Below, piece by piece: positions 34,870 through 47,200 of a stretch of 64,000 nucleotides of DNA (the first letter of the stretch is position 1; every line of letters starts with the position of its first letter). The position numbers and the translations under genes were made by a program. The notes below the pieces were generated by a model. It did no database searches. It was not told the origin of the DNA and saw nothing but the letters and a program-made list of their open reading frames with translations. Origin of the DNA: Homalodisca vitripennis (Eukaryota > Arthropoda > Insecta > Hemiptera > Cicadellidae); the NCBI RefSeq assembly GCF_021130785.1, contig NC_060212.1, forward strand, positions 148,701,501-148,765,500. The letters run 5' to 3'.

Positions 34870-36263
34870 TATAATGCTGGAGTGTTTATTCACTGTTGGT
34901 TAATTACTTAACAAATTTTTAAAAAAGATAAAAAGATGGCTAGTTAAATTAGTTGATAATACGATTTTGGACATTTTCTAAAGTTATTTCTAAAAATTAA
35001 CATGGTACAAACTAAGAGAGGTGAGCATATGAGGAGGGAATAATAAAATATAATGTAGACTATACCAAGAGATAATTTTATAGACAGTAATACATAGGTG
35101 TTGTAAATGTGCTTCTTATCTGTATTAAATTTAATTATTACATGCTGTTCAAAACTATTAAATAAACTGTTTAAAACATAGTTATGTAAATTAATGTAGT
35201 ATAGAAGAAATGTTACAATGCCTGTATTCTTTAGACAATTTTCATTTTGAAACTTATGTTTATTATAATGCAAAGCAGTGTTTCTCTCTTCCTCAGCGTT
35301 TGATGCACTGAACTAACCGTTGTTACATTACCTCTTCCAATATTTCAGTAAAGTGTTAACCGGTGATGGATTTTCTGTTTACCAACCGGGTAAAAGCTCA
35401 GATATATAAACCTTATCTGTGTTACTGAACCGCACTTTTCACACTACAGCTAATCAGGAAAGAAAACATTTTTCCCCTTGCACGTTGCCTAATCCTAACA
35501 AAGATCTCCCAATACATCATAGTTGTTATGCTTCAAAACGAATTACGAATGCAGAGGCATTCTAATTTCTAATGTTTTAAAAAACATTTTTAAAACTACA
35601 TCCATGGGGTTAATGAGAGCTCATTTACTAGCACAATAAAACTACTCTGACTTCTTTGATCGTGCCTGTTCTTAAAACCAAGGTGGGCAGTGTTTAAATG
35701 TGTTATTTTATTCAATTAATAATATCTAAAAATAACGTAGCTATGGTGAGAAGGATTGATCCATGCAAATATTGCACTTGGATGCTGCGATAGGCGTTTG
35801 GTGAAAAGAAGCTGAACTCCACATCTAAATTAGTAATATTTTGTTAGAAGAGTAATAACGGAATAAAAGCGTAAGATTTTCATTTGCAATTTGATTTTTC
35901 TTATTAAGACGTATAATAAATACAACTAAATACCTTATAAATGCTTTTTAATTTATGTATTATAAAAGCGACATTCTTTTATTGTTTTTATTGGAGTGTT
36001 AGGTATTAACCCTTTAGTATTGGTATTAATTTGAAAGGTTTAAAGGTTTGTAATAATGAATGTGACTTGGAATGGATACAGAATTTTTATTTCATTTCAA
36101 TTTTATTATATTACTTATATAAAAGAAACATCCTCTAAAGTTAATCAGCTGACTCTCTACCCGAAATCATGATGTCCAGTACTAAACAACATTACAAGTT
36201 GATAAACTTTAAGAAAACATTTTTGATATTATTTTTCATAAAAATCAAGAACTCCATTATAGT

Positions 36264-36319
<56 letters not shown>

Positions 36320-39300
36320 TACACATCACATATATATATATATACACAGTTCCTGGTTTTTATGCCAAGTAATATTTAAAATAATTTTCTTACAATCAAT
36401 AAACCTGTAATATTATATTCTACTGAATATTATGAATATAACCTTCACCAGTTATTTCAACGTTTTGTAAATATTTTCACCTCAGATGCACTGAAAGCCA
36501 CTGGAATTGAGAGAGCCTGATTTATTGAAGGACCAGCCTCTCCCATTTGGGATTTCTATATTAGGCTGGTACGGGATGGACTGCATGAATGTGTTGAGAC
36601 GATACAATAAAATTCAAACAGCCGTTTCATGTTATCAAACAATTAAAACTATATTTATAAGTGAAAACTAAATAAATTACAATGGTTGATATCAATAATT
36701 AATTAATAACGGTACTAAAATCGCTTAAATTGATTATATATAATAAAACCAAAAATCATATTCATTTTAATGTTTTTTTTTAAATTTTTTTTTAATTCTT
36801 AATAAACTGTTCTAAAACTGGCAGGTCTTTTGACGAACTTCAACTTGCGCGGGAGAGTGGCAGCGCGATGTAATAACATCCGCCAATGGCGGTAATATTA
36901 GACACTGTCAGCGTCTGGGTAATTTATGTAACAGTCTTGTTACCCTCCCTCCTCTACAGATTATAACAGACTCAAGGGTGTGCAGTAGGGGAGGTTACTT
37001 TAACTAAGCCTAACCAATACATCTTAAGGGCATTATTGTTTCAGATATTCACTGCTATATATATTTATATGCAATACATGTGTAAAATGACAAGATGGTT
37101 ACAAAATTCTTTTGAAATAATATACCTATAAGTACCTATATATAAGTTACCTATAAGTAATTGTTGAATTTGAATACAGTACTTCTTAAAGATTTAATTC
37201 TTTTTTTATCCTACAATGTTTTGTGTGTATTGTTTTAAAAATTCAACTCACTAGGTAGGCTATTTCGAAATCCCACATGTAGTGTCCCAAAAATCCTTAA
37301 ACCTACAACACAACATTCCGTAAATTATCTATCGTATTCAGCAATGTAGAGAAATCACTAAAATCCTACTAGGCCTCCTATGAATTCTTGTATGAGAAAA
37401 ATATTGATTCATTCAAAATTCTAAGGATTTTGCAGAGAAGTCAAACACATCAAAGCTTGGTTTAAATGGTAAGAAAAGCTAAGTATGATATACTTGAATC
37501 AATTGAATCCTTAAAACATTGGTCATTACATTGGTGGACATAAATAAGTTCCCTACAACTGCACTCTTGACAATGTTATAAATATGCCTCTTTGCCATCC
37601 TTTTGAATTGCAGGGTAAAAGCTGTCGTCAAGAGGAAGAGGTAGAAGTGGGGGTCTTTTGTATCACCTTTTACCCCAATGCAGTCATGGAAATATGTAGT
37701 GTAAATATTTATTTTACACTTTCGTAGTATTTTCTTAAATATATACGAAATAAATTAAAATTATAAGAATAGTGTCGAAGCCAAAATAGTTCATAGCGCA
37801 GAGAATGATTAAACAACTCAAATTAGTCTTTATAATTATAATTACTAGAATAATGGTAATTTTCATTTCATGTGTAACCAAAAGTTGGCTACAAATTTAA
37901 AATATACTTACCAGGTAAATATTAACAGATTACTAAGATTAATAAAACCTTATACGGTAAAATTTTCATGTGCAAAATAATATTGAAATCCATGAATATA
38001 GCCAAATAGCCAATGAATCGTTGATTATTAACAGATACTACACCGATCGTTGGCCTGGCACCCGGGGAATTCTAGATAATCCGGACTTGTACAGTGACCG
38101 CATTATGTGTTTCAGAAGTATTTATGAATGCCTTTATTAAGTAATGTTTTCCTGACGTAGTGAAGGGTCAAGTTACGTTTATGTAAACATAAATACACAT
38201 ACAACTCCTTTGATGCATTATAATATACATCAATGCGTGCATTAAATGTTTCTATAATTATTCGTTAGATTTTTCGTGTTTTATTACTTTACTCCTAAAG
38301 AAGAGGAAAGAATATGGTCCTAAAAATGTCCCGTTTATTTTATTATAACATTTAGCGATGGGAAATAACAATAATTTTGTTATAACTTAAATTTTGTTAT
38401 ATGTAAAATTATCACTTTTTTAGTTGTGTTATAATTTACAATAACTAGCTTTCTGAATTACTCAAACTGTGTAAGAAATTCTCCAAAGCTGCTATCATAT
38501 AACAAGAAACAAAGCTATAGTATAGGGTTTTAGGTTAGCAAGAACTTCTGCATGAAATGCGCTATAAGAATATAGTACATATGTTTCAAGAGGCATTTAG
38601 AAAAAATAACTTTAGATATGTTTTTTAGAATAATGTATGGCTGTAATACGTGAAAATTTTATCCGAGACTGATCCAACCTGGTATAATCTAATTTGGGGT
38701 TAATTTTAAGCTTTCTGCTTTAATCCTGCTCTTAAAACTTGCAATAAATTTAAATTAGACTATGCACGTGTTATATGCACTATAACTAATCGTTCAGAGG
38801 TCTATGATTAATTGTTACTAAACCTTTTAATTTTGTTTCTAACAAATATTTATAGGATATATATAATATTATATATATATTAATAATATTCATACACATA
38901 TATTATCATACATTTATAATATTCATAGGAGTATTTATAAGATTAAATTTGTCATAAAAGACGCTTTTTGGTTTTGCTCTTTGCATCGTATACGTAGAGT
39001 TTGGGAAGGATCTGAGCGAAATTGTATCCTTTACCAAGCGTGTAGTTACACACAACAAACTAGTTACACTTTATTAATAGTGTTGCCCTTGTTTTTATTC
39101 ACACAAGCTACTTAAACATCGTTTAATGCAGCTTGAAGAAAAATACAAGCACGTCCTTGACCACTCTATTGAGTCGGACACTTGTCTTCTATTATTTAAA
39201 AATGCTAAACAATGCTAAACATTTCTTACAATTAGGGCTTCATTAAATAAATAACTTAACAGTTATTTGCTGTGAACGTTGTTAATCCTACTAAATTGAA

Positions 39301-40855
39301 TAGAGTTAGGCAATTTCACTAATATTCTAAAACACAGTGATATACACCGTAGAACAGTTTTCAATGTGGTTTGAACCTTAAAAACGATTAGAATTCTATC
39401 CATAATAAATTATATTGGTATAGAAAATCTTCACAACAAAGGGGCATAAATTTAACTGAAATTAACGAGTTTCAAATATTAAAAATTTAAAGTAAACTGT
39501 ACAAATTCCAGAAAATATACACATAAATAGTTAGAGTAATTTAATCATCTAATAATAGTGCTGACTACTTAGTAGGCTTACGTTGGACTTTGTAACTGAT
39601 TTACAGGTCGTGAAGATTCAAAGTTATATGTGACGCAGCACTTGTTATCAGCGCCATCAACCTTGTTTTGTATCGAGTCTCACGCTTATTTTGTATTTTT
39701 AGATCCTTGAACTTCCATGAGGAAGGACAGAACAAGGCTTTAAAGTAGATCGGCTTCTCCATATATAGTTTTCATATATTTTCCATATTTATATATAAAT
39801 TTCAATTAGACGAAATATGGAGAAAATTTATATTTATTTTCTGTTGTTTTATTGAAGAATATATGTTCTTCAGGGGAAAAAATTAAAATTAAATACAAAA
39901 ACTTTCTATTTTTCGTCTGGTTTCACTTTTAAAAAAGAGAAAAAGGGTGTTTAAAAACGAATTACACTTCTGTAAATAATCATTTAACGTTGAGGGAGGA
40001 AAACCACTTAATCTTTCGAAAGTGGATCAATACTATCCTGTCCCTTACAAAAATATTCGTATTCTAATAAAGAAAATTTCCCAATTAAAGTGTGTGACAG
40101 ATTAAATATATCCAATAGTGGAAACAGAAGGAATTTGATCTAAGCAGAATGCTACTGTCTTGAGTTCATTCTAATGGTAAATAAGTTTTTGTTTACAATT
40201 TGAAGAAGTTAGAAACATCTTTTTGGACCAATAATGTCATCAGTTCCTGTAAAGCCTACCTTACAGAAGTTCAAGAAGCGTACGTTTCTAGGACATACGC
40301 GTACTCCAAGATGTGATGTTGTAATTGAACTTCCGATCACGTAGTGCAACTTCCTGTTCCATTGATTGTCTGCTGATTAACGCCCTCGCCTTCATGATGG
40401 AATGGAGGACAGTAACTTGATTTATTATGTTACCTAATGTAAATTTAATAGCACAATCGACAAAAAATAATAATATATCTATAAGTATTGTATTTTAAAA
40501 TAATGTGGTTTTCTTTCTCAATCTTGATAATTTATTGTGAAAAAGGAAATAGAGCTAGTGGCTAGTGATTAAATTTAACCACGTTAAAGGAAAACAAAAA
40601 TGAAATATATTGTTTGACCAAAGAATAATTCTAAGCTTCCATAACATGCTCTGTCCGATAATTTTGAAACTTTAAAGTATTTTCAATTAGAATATAAAAA
40701 TGTTTTTATACATTTCACAGTTCTCTCATGTTTATACAAGTGCTAACGTTGTTGGAAGAAAAATATTTCAAAGTAAGTGTCCAAGTAATTTGAATAAGTT
40801 CTCTACAGAAACTGTTATTTAAGCTTATGAGACTTTTAAATGCCCGCGAGAAAAT
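34870..40855. other. AT-rich sequence, nothing recognised
   Basis: A TA tract lies at 36265-36313. A short segment at 40367-40380 (TGTCTGCTGATTAA) and its surroundings resemble 63600-63613. The frame at 34944-35273 (109 codons, no ATG at its start) is AT-rich noise. No gene was recognised. Confidence 0.45.
36265..36313. repeat. (TA)n microsatellite
   Basis: A TA tract of about 49 bases, followed by a shorter one at about 36331-36344. Confidence 0.95.
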
Positions 40856-41037
40856 AATCAATAGTCAATAGTCAATTTTTTATTGCGGAGACAAAATACA
40901 TTTGTATAGCAAACGTCAAATATGTTACAATTTGGACATACATACCACATCGAGCTCTCATTCAGACATACATTTGATCACTCATTCCACGTTCATCCAT
41001 CACCAATAACTCCCACTTCGTTCGAGAGTCAGTCTTG

Positions 41038-43880
41038 TTATTGTGTGGTCTCCCAGTCATATTCCAGAAACTCTTTTACATTGTAAAATGCATTTGACGC
41101 TAAACAGCGTTTTAAACGAGTTTTTAACGCCTTGAGCGTAGAGGCTTTTCTTAATTCATTAGGCAATCTGTTAATAAAATGAACCCCTGCCTGTGAATGC
41201 AAGCGTTCATAAACCACCGTCCTGTGTCTCCCAGTTCGGTAGTTGTCTCTGCCTCTAGTCCCGTACGAATGAATTTCTCGGCCCGTAATCAAGGCACATT
41301 TAGACATACAATACAACGTTGTTTGTAAAATGTAGAGGCTAGGCAGAGTTAACAGTTGCAACCTTTTGAAAGTTGACCTGCACGACTCTCTAAACTTCAA
41401 TTTTGCAATGGTGCGGATCGCTCGCTTCTGTAACTTAAACACTCTTGAAAATTGGTTACTTGCACAGGCACCCCATAGTACCAATCCGTAAGTGAGGTGT
41501 GGATAAATCAAGCCATAATACGCCGTTATCAGAGCTTGACTTGGGCAGTATTTGGCTAGAGACCTCAGAACATAAATGCCTGAGGCTAATTTTGAACAAA
41601 CGTGATCGATGTGAACATTCCATGTCAAACCTTGATCAAGGTAAATTCCAAGGAATTTTGAGGAATAGACTTCTTCTAGTATTGTATCCGCTAACATAAC
41701 GCTAGGTCCATACTCAAAGTCTACTGGGTTTAAAGTGAAATTTAAAACGTTAGATTTAGATAAAGTTGTATTTAGATTGAGGCTATGAAAATTGTGGACA
41801 CAATTGTTCATTCCAACAAATGCGTTTTGTTCCAAATCTGATTTCGAAGATTCGCTAAAACAAAGAGTCGTATCATCAGCATACTGTACGATTTTCCCGT
41901 GTGGCAGTGATGATTTTATGTCATTAACATAAAGCAGGAAGAGAATTGGACTGAGAATGGATCCTTGAGGAACTCCATAACTCATATTTACAGAATTTGA
42001 AATATGATTAGAAATTTGGACAACTTGAGTACTATGACTTAGGAATGAACTAAGCCATGTGAGAGGCACGCCTCGAATGCCATGCGATTCCAGTCTGTCA
42101 AGCAGTGTAATATGGTCAACACAATCGAAAGCTTTAGATAAATCGAGAAACACACTTAAAGTGTGATTTCGATTTTCCAATCCCTCTACAATCATATCGA
42201 CAAGACCCAAAATTGCATCTATTGTCGATTTGCCCTTTCTGAAGCCAAATTGGTCATTTGAGAGCTGATTGTGTTTATTCAGAAATTGAAGCATTCGCAC
42301 TAAAAGCAAATTTTCAAATAGTTTGCTTAAAATAGGCAAATAGAGACAGGCCGATAGTTATTCATGAGTTTAGGGTCGTCTTTTTTAAAGATAAGGGTTA
42401 CTTTTGACATCTTCAGGAGTGAGGGAAAAACTACCAATTGAAATGAGGAATTTATCAAGGCGGTCAGAGGCCTCACAATATGTTTCGAGCATTTGTTTAT
42501 GAGCCACATTGAGTTTGAATTAAGATCATTCGATTTTTTGGCTGGGAGCTGCTTAATAATACTGACGAGCTCTTTCTCGTCGACCGGTGCCAGGCCCATA
42601 GAGGCTGATGGAATTTTTCTTCTCGTGGAGTTTGCTAGAGGAGCCGATGGCCGAGGGCCTTGGTCACAAGCCACAGTTGCAAAAAACTTGTTAAACTCGT
42701 TAGCCACCTCAGTTTCATCATCCAAAAGCCGATCCCCAATTTTGATCTGGGCTATTTTTGAAGGATTTGATTTATTGTTAATGATGCCCCAAATAGTTTC
42801 AGAAATGTTTTTTGAAGACATAATCGCTTTTGAGACATCATATGCTTTTGCTGCATGGATCACCTTTCTATAAATCGTTTTATATTTCCGGAAAATTTTT
42901 TTAAAATTGTCATCTTGTGTTTGTTCATAAATTTCGGAGTAAAACTTAAGTTTTTCTCTCGAGATGAGAATTCCTTTAGTGATCCATTTATTGTTTGTAA
43001 TTTTTTGACCAATTTTGATGGTTCTTTTTGGACAAAATAGATCTAAATAAAAGTTTAAATAACTGTTAAAAGTTTCAAACTGTTGCTCAACTGGTTTGGA
43101 TAAATTTAGAAAGTCCCACTTTTCTTTCGAAAGGAAAGAGTTGAGGAGAGCGAGATTTTCTGGCCTTGTGTCTCTTAAGGTTTTGGAAATTTTGGGCTCC
43201 CTAATGAATTTTGTTCCACTAATTACGGCCTCTTTGCCATAGTGGTCACAAATCGCTGTATTCACCACAGACACTGCGACATTAGGAAGGTTGGAGATAA
43301 CATTGTCAATAGCCGATTTTGTCTTTGCTGTCACTCTTGTTGGGGTTTTGGCAAGCAACTCGAAGTCAAATGACCTTAATAAATCTGCTAATCGTTTTGT
43401 GGTTTGCTGGTTATTGTCCAAGACGTTTATATTAAAATCACTCATCAGGATGTAGTCAAGGTGATGATTCGTCAAGTCCGTTAGTAAGGATTCTAATTTT
43501 GTAAAAAACATGTTTTCGTTTCCACTGGGAGACCTGTAGATGCCAATGACAATTAATTTTGAATTTTGGGTTTTAAGCTTAATTCCGACTGCTTCAAAAT
43601 GTTTCTCGTCTGTTTCTCTTGAAAAAAGAAAAGTTTTTGAAATGAAATTTTGTTTCAAATATATTGCGACCCCCGCCTCCTTTTGAAGTGATTACGACAG
43701 TACGAGTTCGCCAATTTAAAATTTGGAATTTTACATTGCTCAATGTGTTTACTGTTGAACCCGTTTTCGGTTACAACAAGTACATCTGTGTTCAGATCTT
43801 CACACATGAGCTGAAGTGCATCCAGTTTGTTAGTTGCGAATTGAGCGTTTTGGTGAAGCAGTCTCAATGAAATTTGGAAT
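41038..43880 (-). pseudogene. ORF2 of element 2: endonuclease-reverse transcriptase, two frameshifts
   Basis: The product would be about 940 residues. Endonuclease: LLHQNAQFATNKLDAL (metal-binding Asn), VVTENGF (Glu), IYRSPSGN, MSDFNINVLD (usually GDFN; here Ser replaces Gly), SAIDNVISN, ICDHYGK (His). RT: NNYRPVSI, GFRKGKSTIDAI, motif A FLDLSKAFDCVDH, motif B GVPQGSILSPILF, motif C QYADDTTLCF, then SKFLGIYLDQGLTWNVHI. The C-terminus includes FKLQKRAIRTIAKLKFRESC. Only two breaks are seen: one at a G/C run near 43671-43678 and one single-base loss near 42340. No in-frame stops were seen otherwise. ORF2 begins around the ORF1 stop at 43864-43866. All main catalytic residues are kept. Confidence 0.9.
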
Positions 43881-44295
43881 GGAACTTTTGCAATAGATTT
43901 TTGTTTTTGTTTTGATATATTCTATTCTGCCTGTCGATCCGAAGTGGGGGCCCTAAAAAAGTATGGTGTTCTGTCGATCGAGAGTCAGTCTGTCGTTGAC
44001 TTGGTGTCGTTTGGAGGCTGGAAGTCTCTGGTTGATCGGAGGATCTGACGGCGGCGGCATTCGTCTCATGACGTAAGGTTACTAGTCCGGAGAGGTCCAT
44101 ACAGGTAGCGGCGACTGCAGATCGGCGACAGGTTTTGGACGTCGAGTGGAAACCAGGCGTAGTTTTCTCGCAGATACAGCGATCATACCGCTGAGTACTC
44201 GTTTTCCCAACTGATTGAGATGTTGGCCGTGTTGAGTAAACAATCGCCTACCCAACATCGTCACGTCCACCATTGAAGCTCCCACCTTCTCGAGA
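43864..44295 (-). pseudogene. 3' part of ORF1 of element 2 with SGNH-esterase end block
   Basis: The minus strand reads VDVTMLGRRLFTQHGQHLN followed by QLGKRVLSGMIA. This 'FTxHGxHLNxxGK' block is the last conserved block of SGNH-hydrolase-like (esterase) domains found in ORF1 of many CR1-like elements; the His is the expected catalytic His. A frameshift near 44090 leads into a Ser/Thr/Gln-rich tail that ends with TGA at 43864-43866, where ORF2 begins. The rest of ORF1 (coiled coil, PHD or zinc finger, esterase Ser block) is absent. Confidence 0.6.
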
Positions 44296-47200
44296 CATAT
44301 AAATCATCAAACCAATTGGTTTGAAACGTAAACCATCCACTTCGAAACACTGGTAACTACGAAATACTCGTAGACTCTTAAAAACAGTTCTGGGGTATCC
44401 CAATATATCAGTTTCAAACTTTTTTTAAATTTCGTTTTAAAATTATCCACCAGTAAACAACCACGTAATGGAAGCTTAATCGTGGTAACCTCTTCATGGG
44501 AAACTGTAAAACCTTTTCAGCTAAACATTTCTGGATGCGCGTTAGTTTGTAAATCAGTTGGAAGTATTGCGGACTATACATGATAAGTGAGGAAAGGTGT
44601 AATATAATACATGTCTCAGTCAGGGAGGAAGTGGCTTAATTTCAAGTTGTTTTAAAATGAAAATAAATCATTTTCTGGGGCGACAAGAATATTAGGAACA
44701 TATTATTGCACTTAATTCTGAGAGAACCTAAACGAAATAACAAATTAATCTAAACTGAAAACAGCTGCAGTAATATATTATTATACACACAATTATTTTC
44801 TAAATTTAAATACTACTAGAACTATCCATGTAGGCAAATATGAATACATGTATGATTATATTTATGTATAAAAATAAATACGAAATAAAATAACATAAAT
44901 TTATATTGCAAAATATATTTTTCTTACAGGTATATTTAGGAATACATAAATAATTTAAAAAAGCAATTTAGTTTCCGACGATAACTATGCAATATATAAC
45001 GGCCTTTACTCTATTATGGTAAGATAAACTTGTATTAAGTGTAGTATCAGGTATTAATAATATTGTGATGTAATGTAAAACCTCCCAGCAGAAGCTGCTG
45101 TCTACAGTGTTCGTGCAAGTGTAATATCAGAGATTACAGTGATGTAATTTACTGGAGCTTCTGTTACACGGCCTCCATTAACAAATTATCCACCGCCTTC
45201 CAGTCACAAATCTCATCATAAAGATTTATTTCACTCGCCTAGTTCTTGTACTTGAAATATCCAGTCGACTACATTCTCCGATTGCGGATAAAACCTGCAG
45301 TACGTGTATATCATTAGAATACTGTTTATTTAAAGTAAGTATTATACATTAATGTGTAACTTTACTTCTCGTTAATTAAGTGTTAGAGTCAATCACTTGA
45401 TTTTATATAATTGACTAAGATTGGTGGTATTCAGCTATTTTAATACTTTCCACCACTAGTGAATAACATAATTCGTGAATGTTTACGACTGAATGGGTGG
45501 TGTTTTAATCAGCTTTGACCCTCTATTACTACTTATGCACGTTAAAATTACTTTCGAAACCCATTTTTTACTTAACACCATTTTCTAACAAGTTAACTAT
45601 TCACTTACAACTCCCTCTTGTCCTTAAGCTAACTTATTGGTTATAGTAATCCATTTTATGACCAATTAGCATTTTAAATATTTTAATGAAAGATATTATT
45701 GAATGAAATTATATGAACCAATTACTAATTTATGTAAAAATCTGTTTTAGTACATTTTCTCAATGGTAAATGTATATTATATTTACCTCTACAAAACACT
45801 CTTGTTTCTTATTATTTGACTCTTTGCAAGACGCACGACTTACTCTTCCTGTGAATTATTTTACTTGTTATAATGAAATCTGAAGCGTCAAATAGTCTCA
45901 AAACGTCTTCTTTGTTTACATATCGTTTGTTGGAAACATATATTGAATTTTTAATTTATATAAATACCGTAGTGAATTTCTTTGACCGTTGTTCATAAAG
46001 AAATTGTGTCCATCACAAAGTGCAATACTAGCGTAAAATTTTGAATCATTAGACTCACAAGATGTCTAACATTAGTTGCTTTTCCAAAGTGTAACAAAAC
46101 TTAAAATACTTGATATTTATTTAGGTCGAAATAAACAATGAGTTGTATATCTCATAAAGCATTATTTCATAAAAACTTAATCATAAAGGTGTTAACAATA
46201 ATGTTTTCATGCTCAAAAAAATAATGTAATTGTGCTAGTTTCATAAAAACACAACTGGAACGACAGTCTCTGATGCAAAAGTTACATAGCAACACTTTTA
46301 AAAAACTTGCGTGTATTCCAATCCAATTAAATATTTCACCTTTTCGCTCCTTTTATATCCTTATACAAGTTTTATTGTTCAATAATACTACTGTAAAGAA
46401 AGTGCTCAATAATACCTGCGCATTACGATAAACTGTATGTACTATCCTGAATTAGATACATTATTAAATTCGTATGATAAAAATATGTAAATAACTACAT
46501 TACGTTATAACTATTTAATGATTTAAAACATAGTGATGGTAAAACCTGAAACTAAATTTCCGTTGAGGTTCCGTAACACTTCATTAAAACTATTTCATAA
46601 CTAATTGTACGTTTGATGCCTTGTCTTTATTGTAGTTATCAACGCCCTGAAAATACGCAAAGGCTATGAACACATTTTCTTTTGCCCAAGTAATGCAATT
46701 TCTTCCACCGAGTAAGAGAAGATTGCAAAAAACCCAATCACGATTATAACGAACAACGCACCTCTCTCCTTGAGGACAACTGATCATAAATTAACAACAT
46801 TCACTTCCTGGTTTACCCGCCACCCACATCTCTGCCTTGCACTGTCAATGCTATTATTCGAATCAGAATATATAATTTGAATAATATTTTTCAATACAAA
46901 GGCATCGGGTTCATAAAACGCAATATTAATAAAGTTATCTCTTTCGCAATGTTGGAGACACATTATTAATGTTATCTTACATGAGTAGTATCATGGATAC
47001 ACGAGTATAAATACGATAATTAATTAATTTTAATGGACGTACACTGTACGTGTACTTTTAAGGATATTATCCATCTAACTCACTATGTTGAAGCTAAAGC
47101 TTCTTTTTGTAAAACCACCTAATATTTCTAGAGTTGTACCTTGTAGATAAAAATATAGATAAAACATTTAATAAGAATAGTAATACAGTATGTATTAATA

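Larger units (their letters stand above)
40857..44295 (-). mobile_element. Non-LTR retrotransposon (element 2), nearly intact ORF2
   Basis: On the minus strand it holds the end of an esterase-type ORF1, a long ORF2, a 3' UTR of about 160 bases with an AATAAA signal, and a terminal array of TTGACTA repeats (40857-40876). Short tandem repeats at the 3' end are usual for CR1-like elements. It is truncated within ORF1 at about 44295. No target duplication was found. It is the best preserved retroelement in the window and is related to element 3. The clade call (CR1/L2/Jockey group) follows from esterase-ORF1 plus EN-RT-ORF2. Confidence 0.85.

Noticed and set aside
34944..35273. 109-codon minus-strand frame
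   Set aside because: Its first codon is TTG, its composition is that of AT-rich noise (Ile, Tyr, Asn, Leu, Phe), and no motif is seen.
40840..44310. Target-site duplication around element 2 (similar CGAGA-AATC stretches at both edges)
   Set aside because: The match is broken and not positioned at both borders, so I do not count it.
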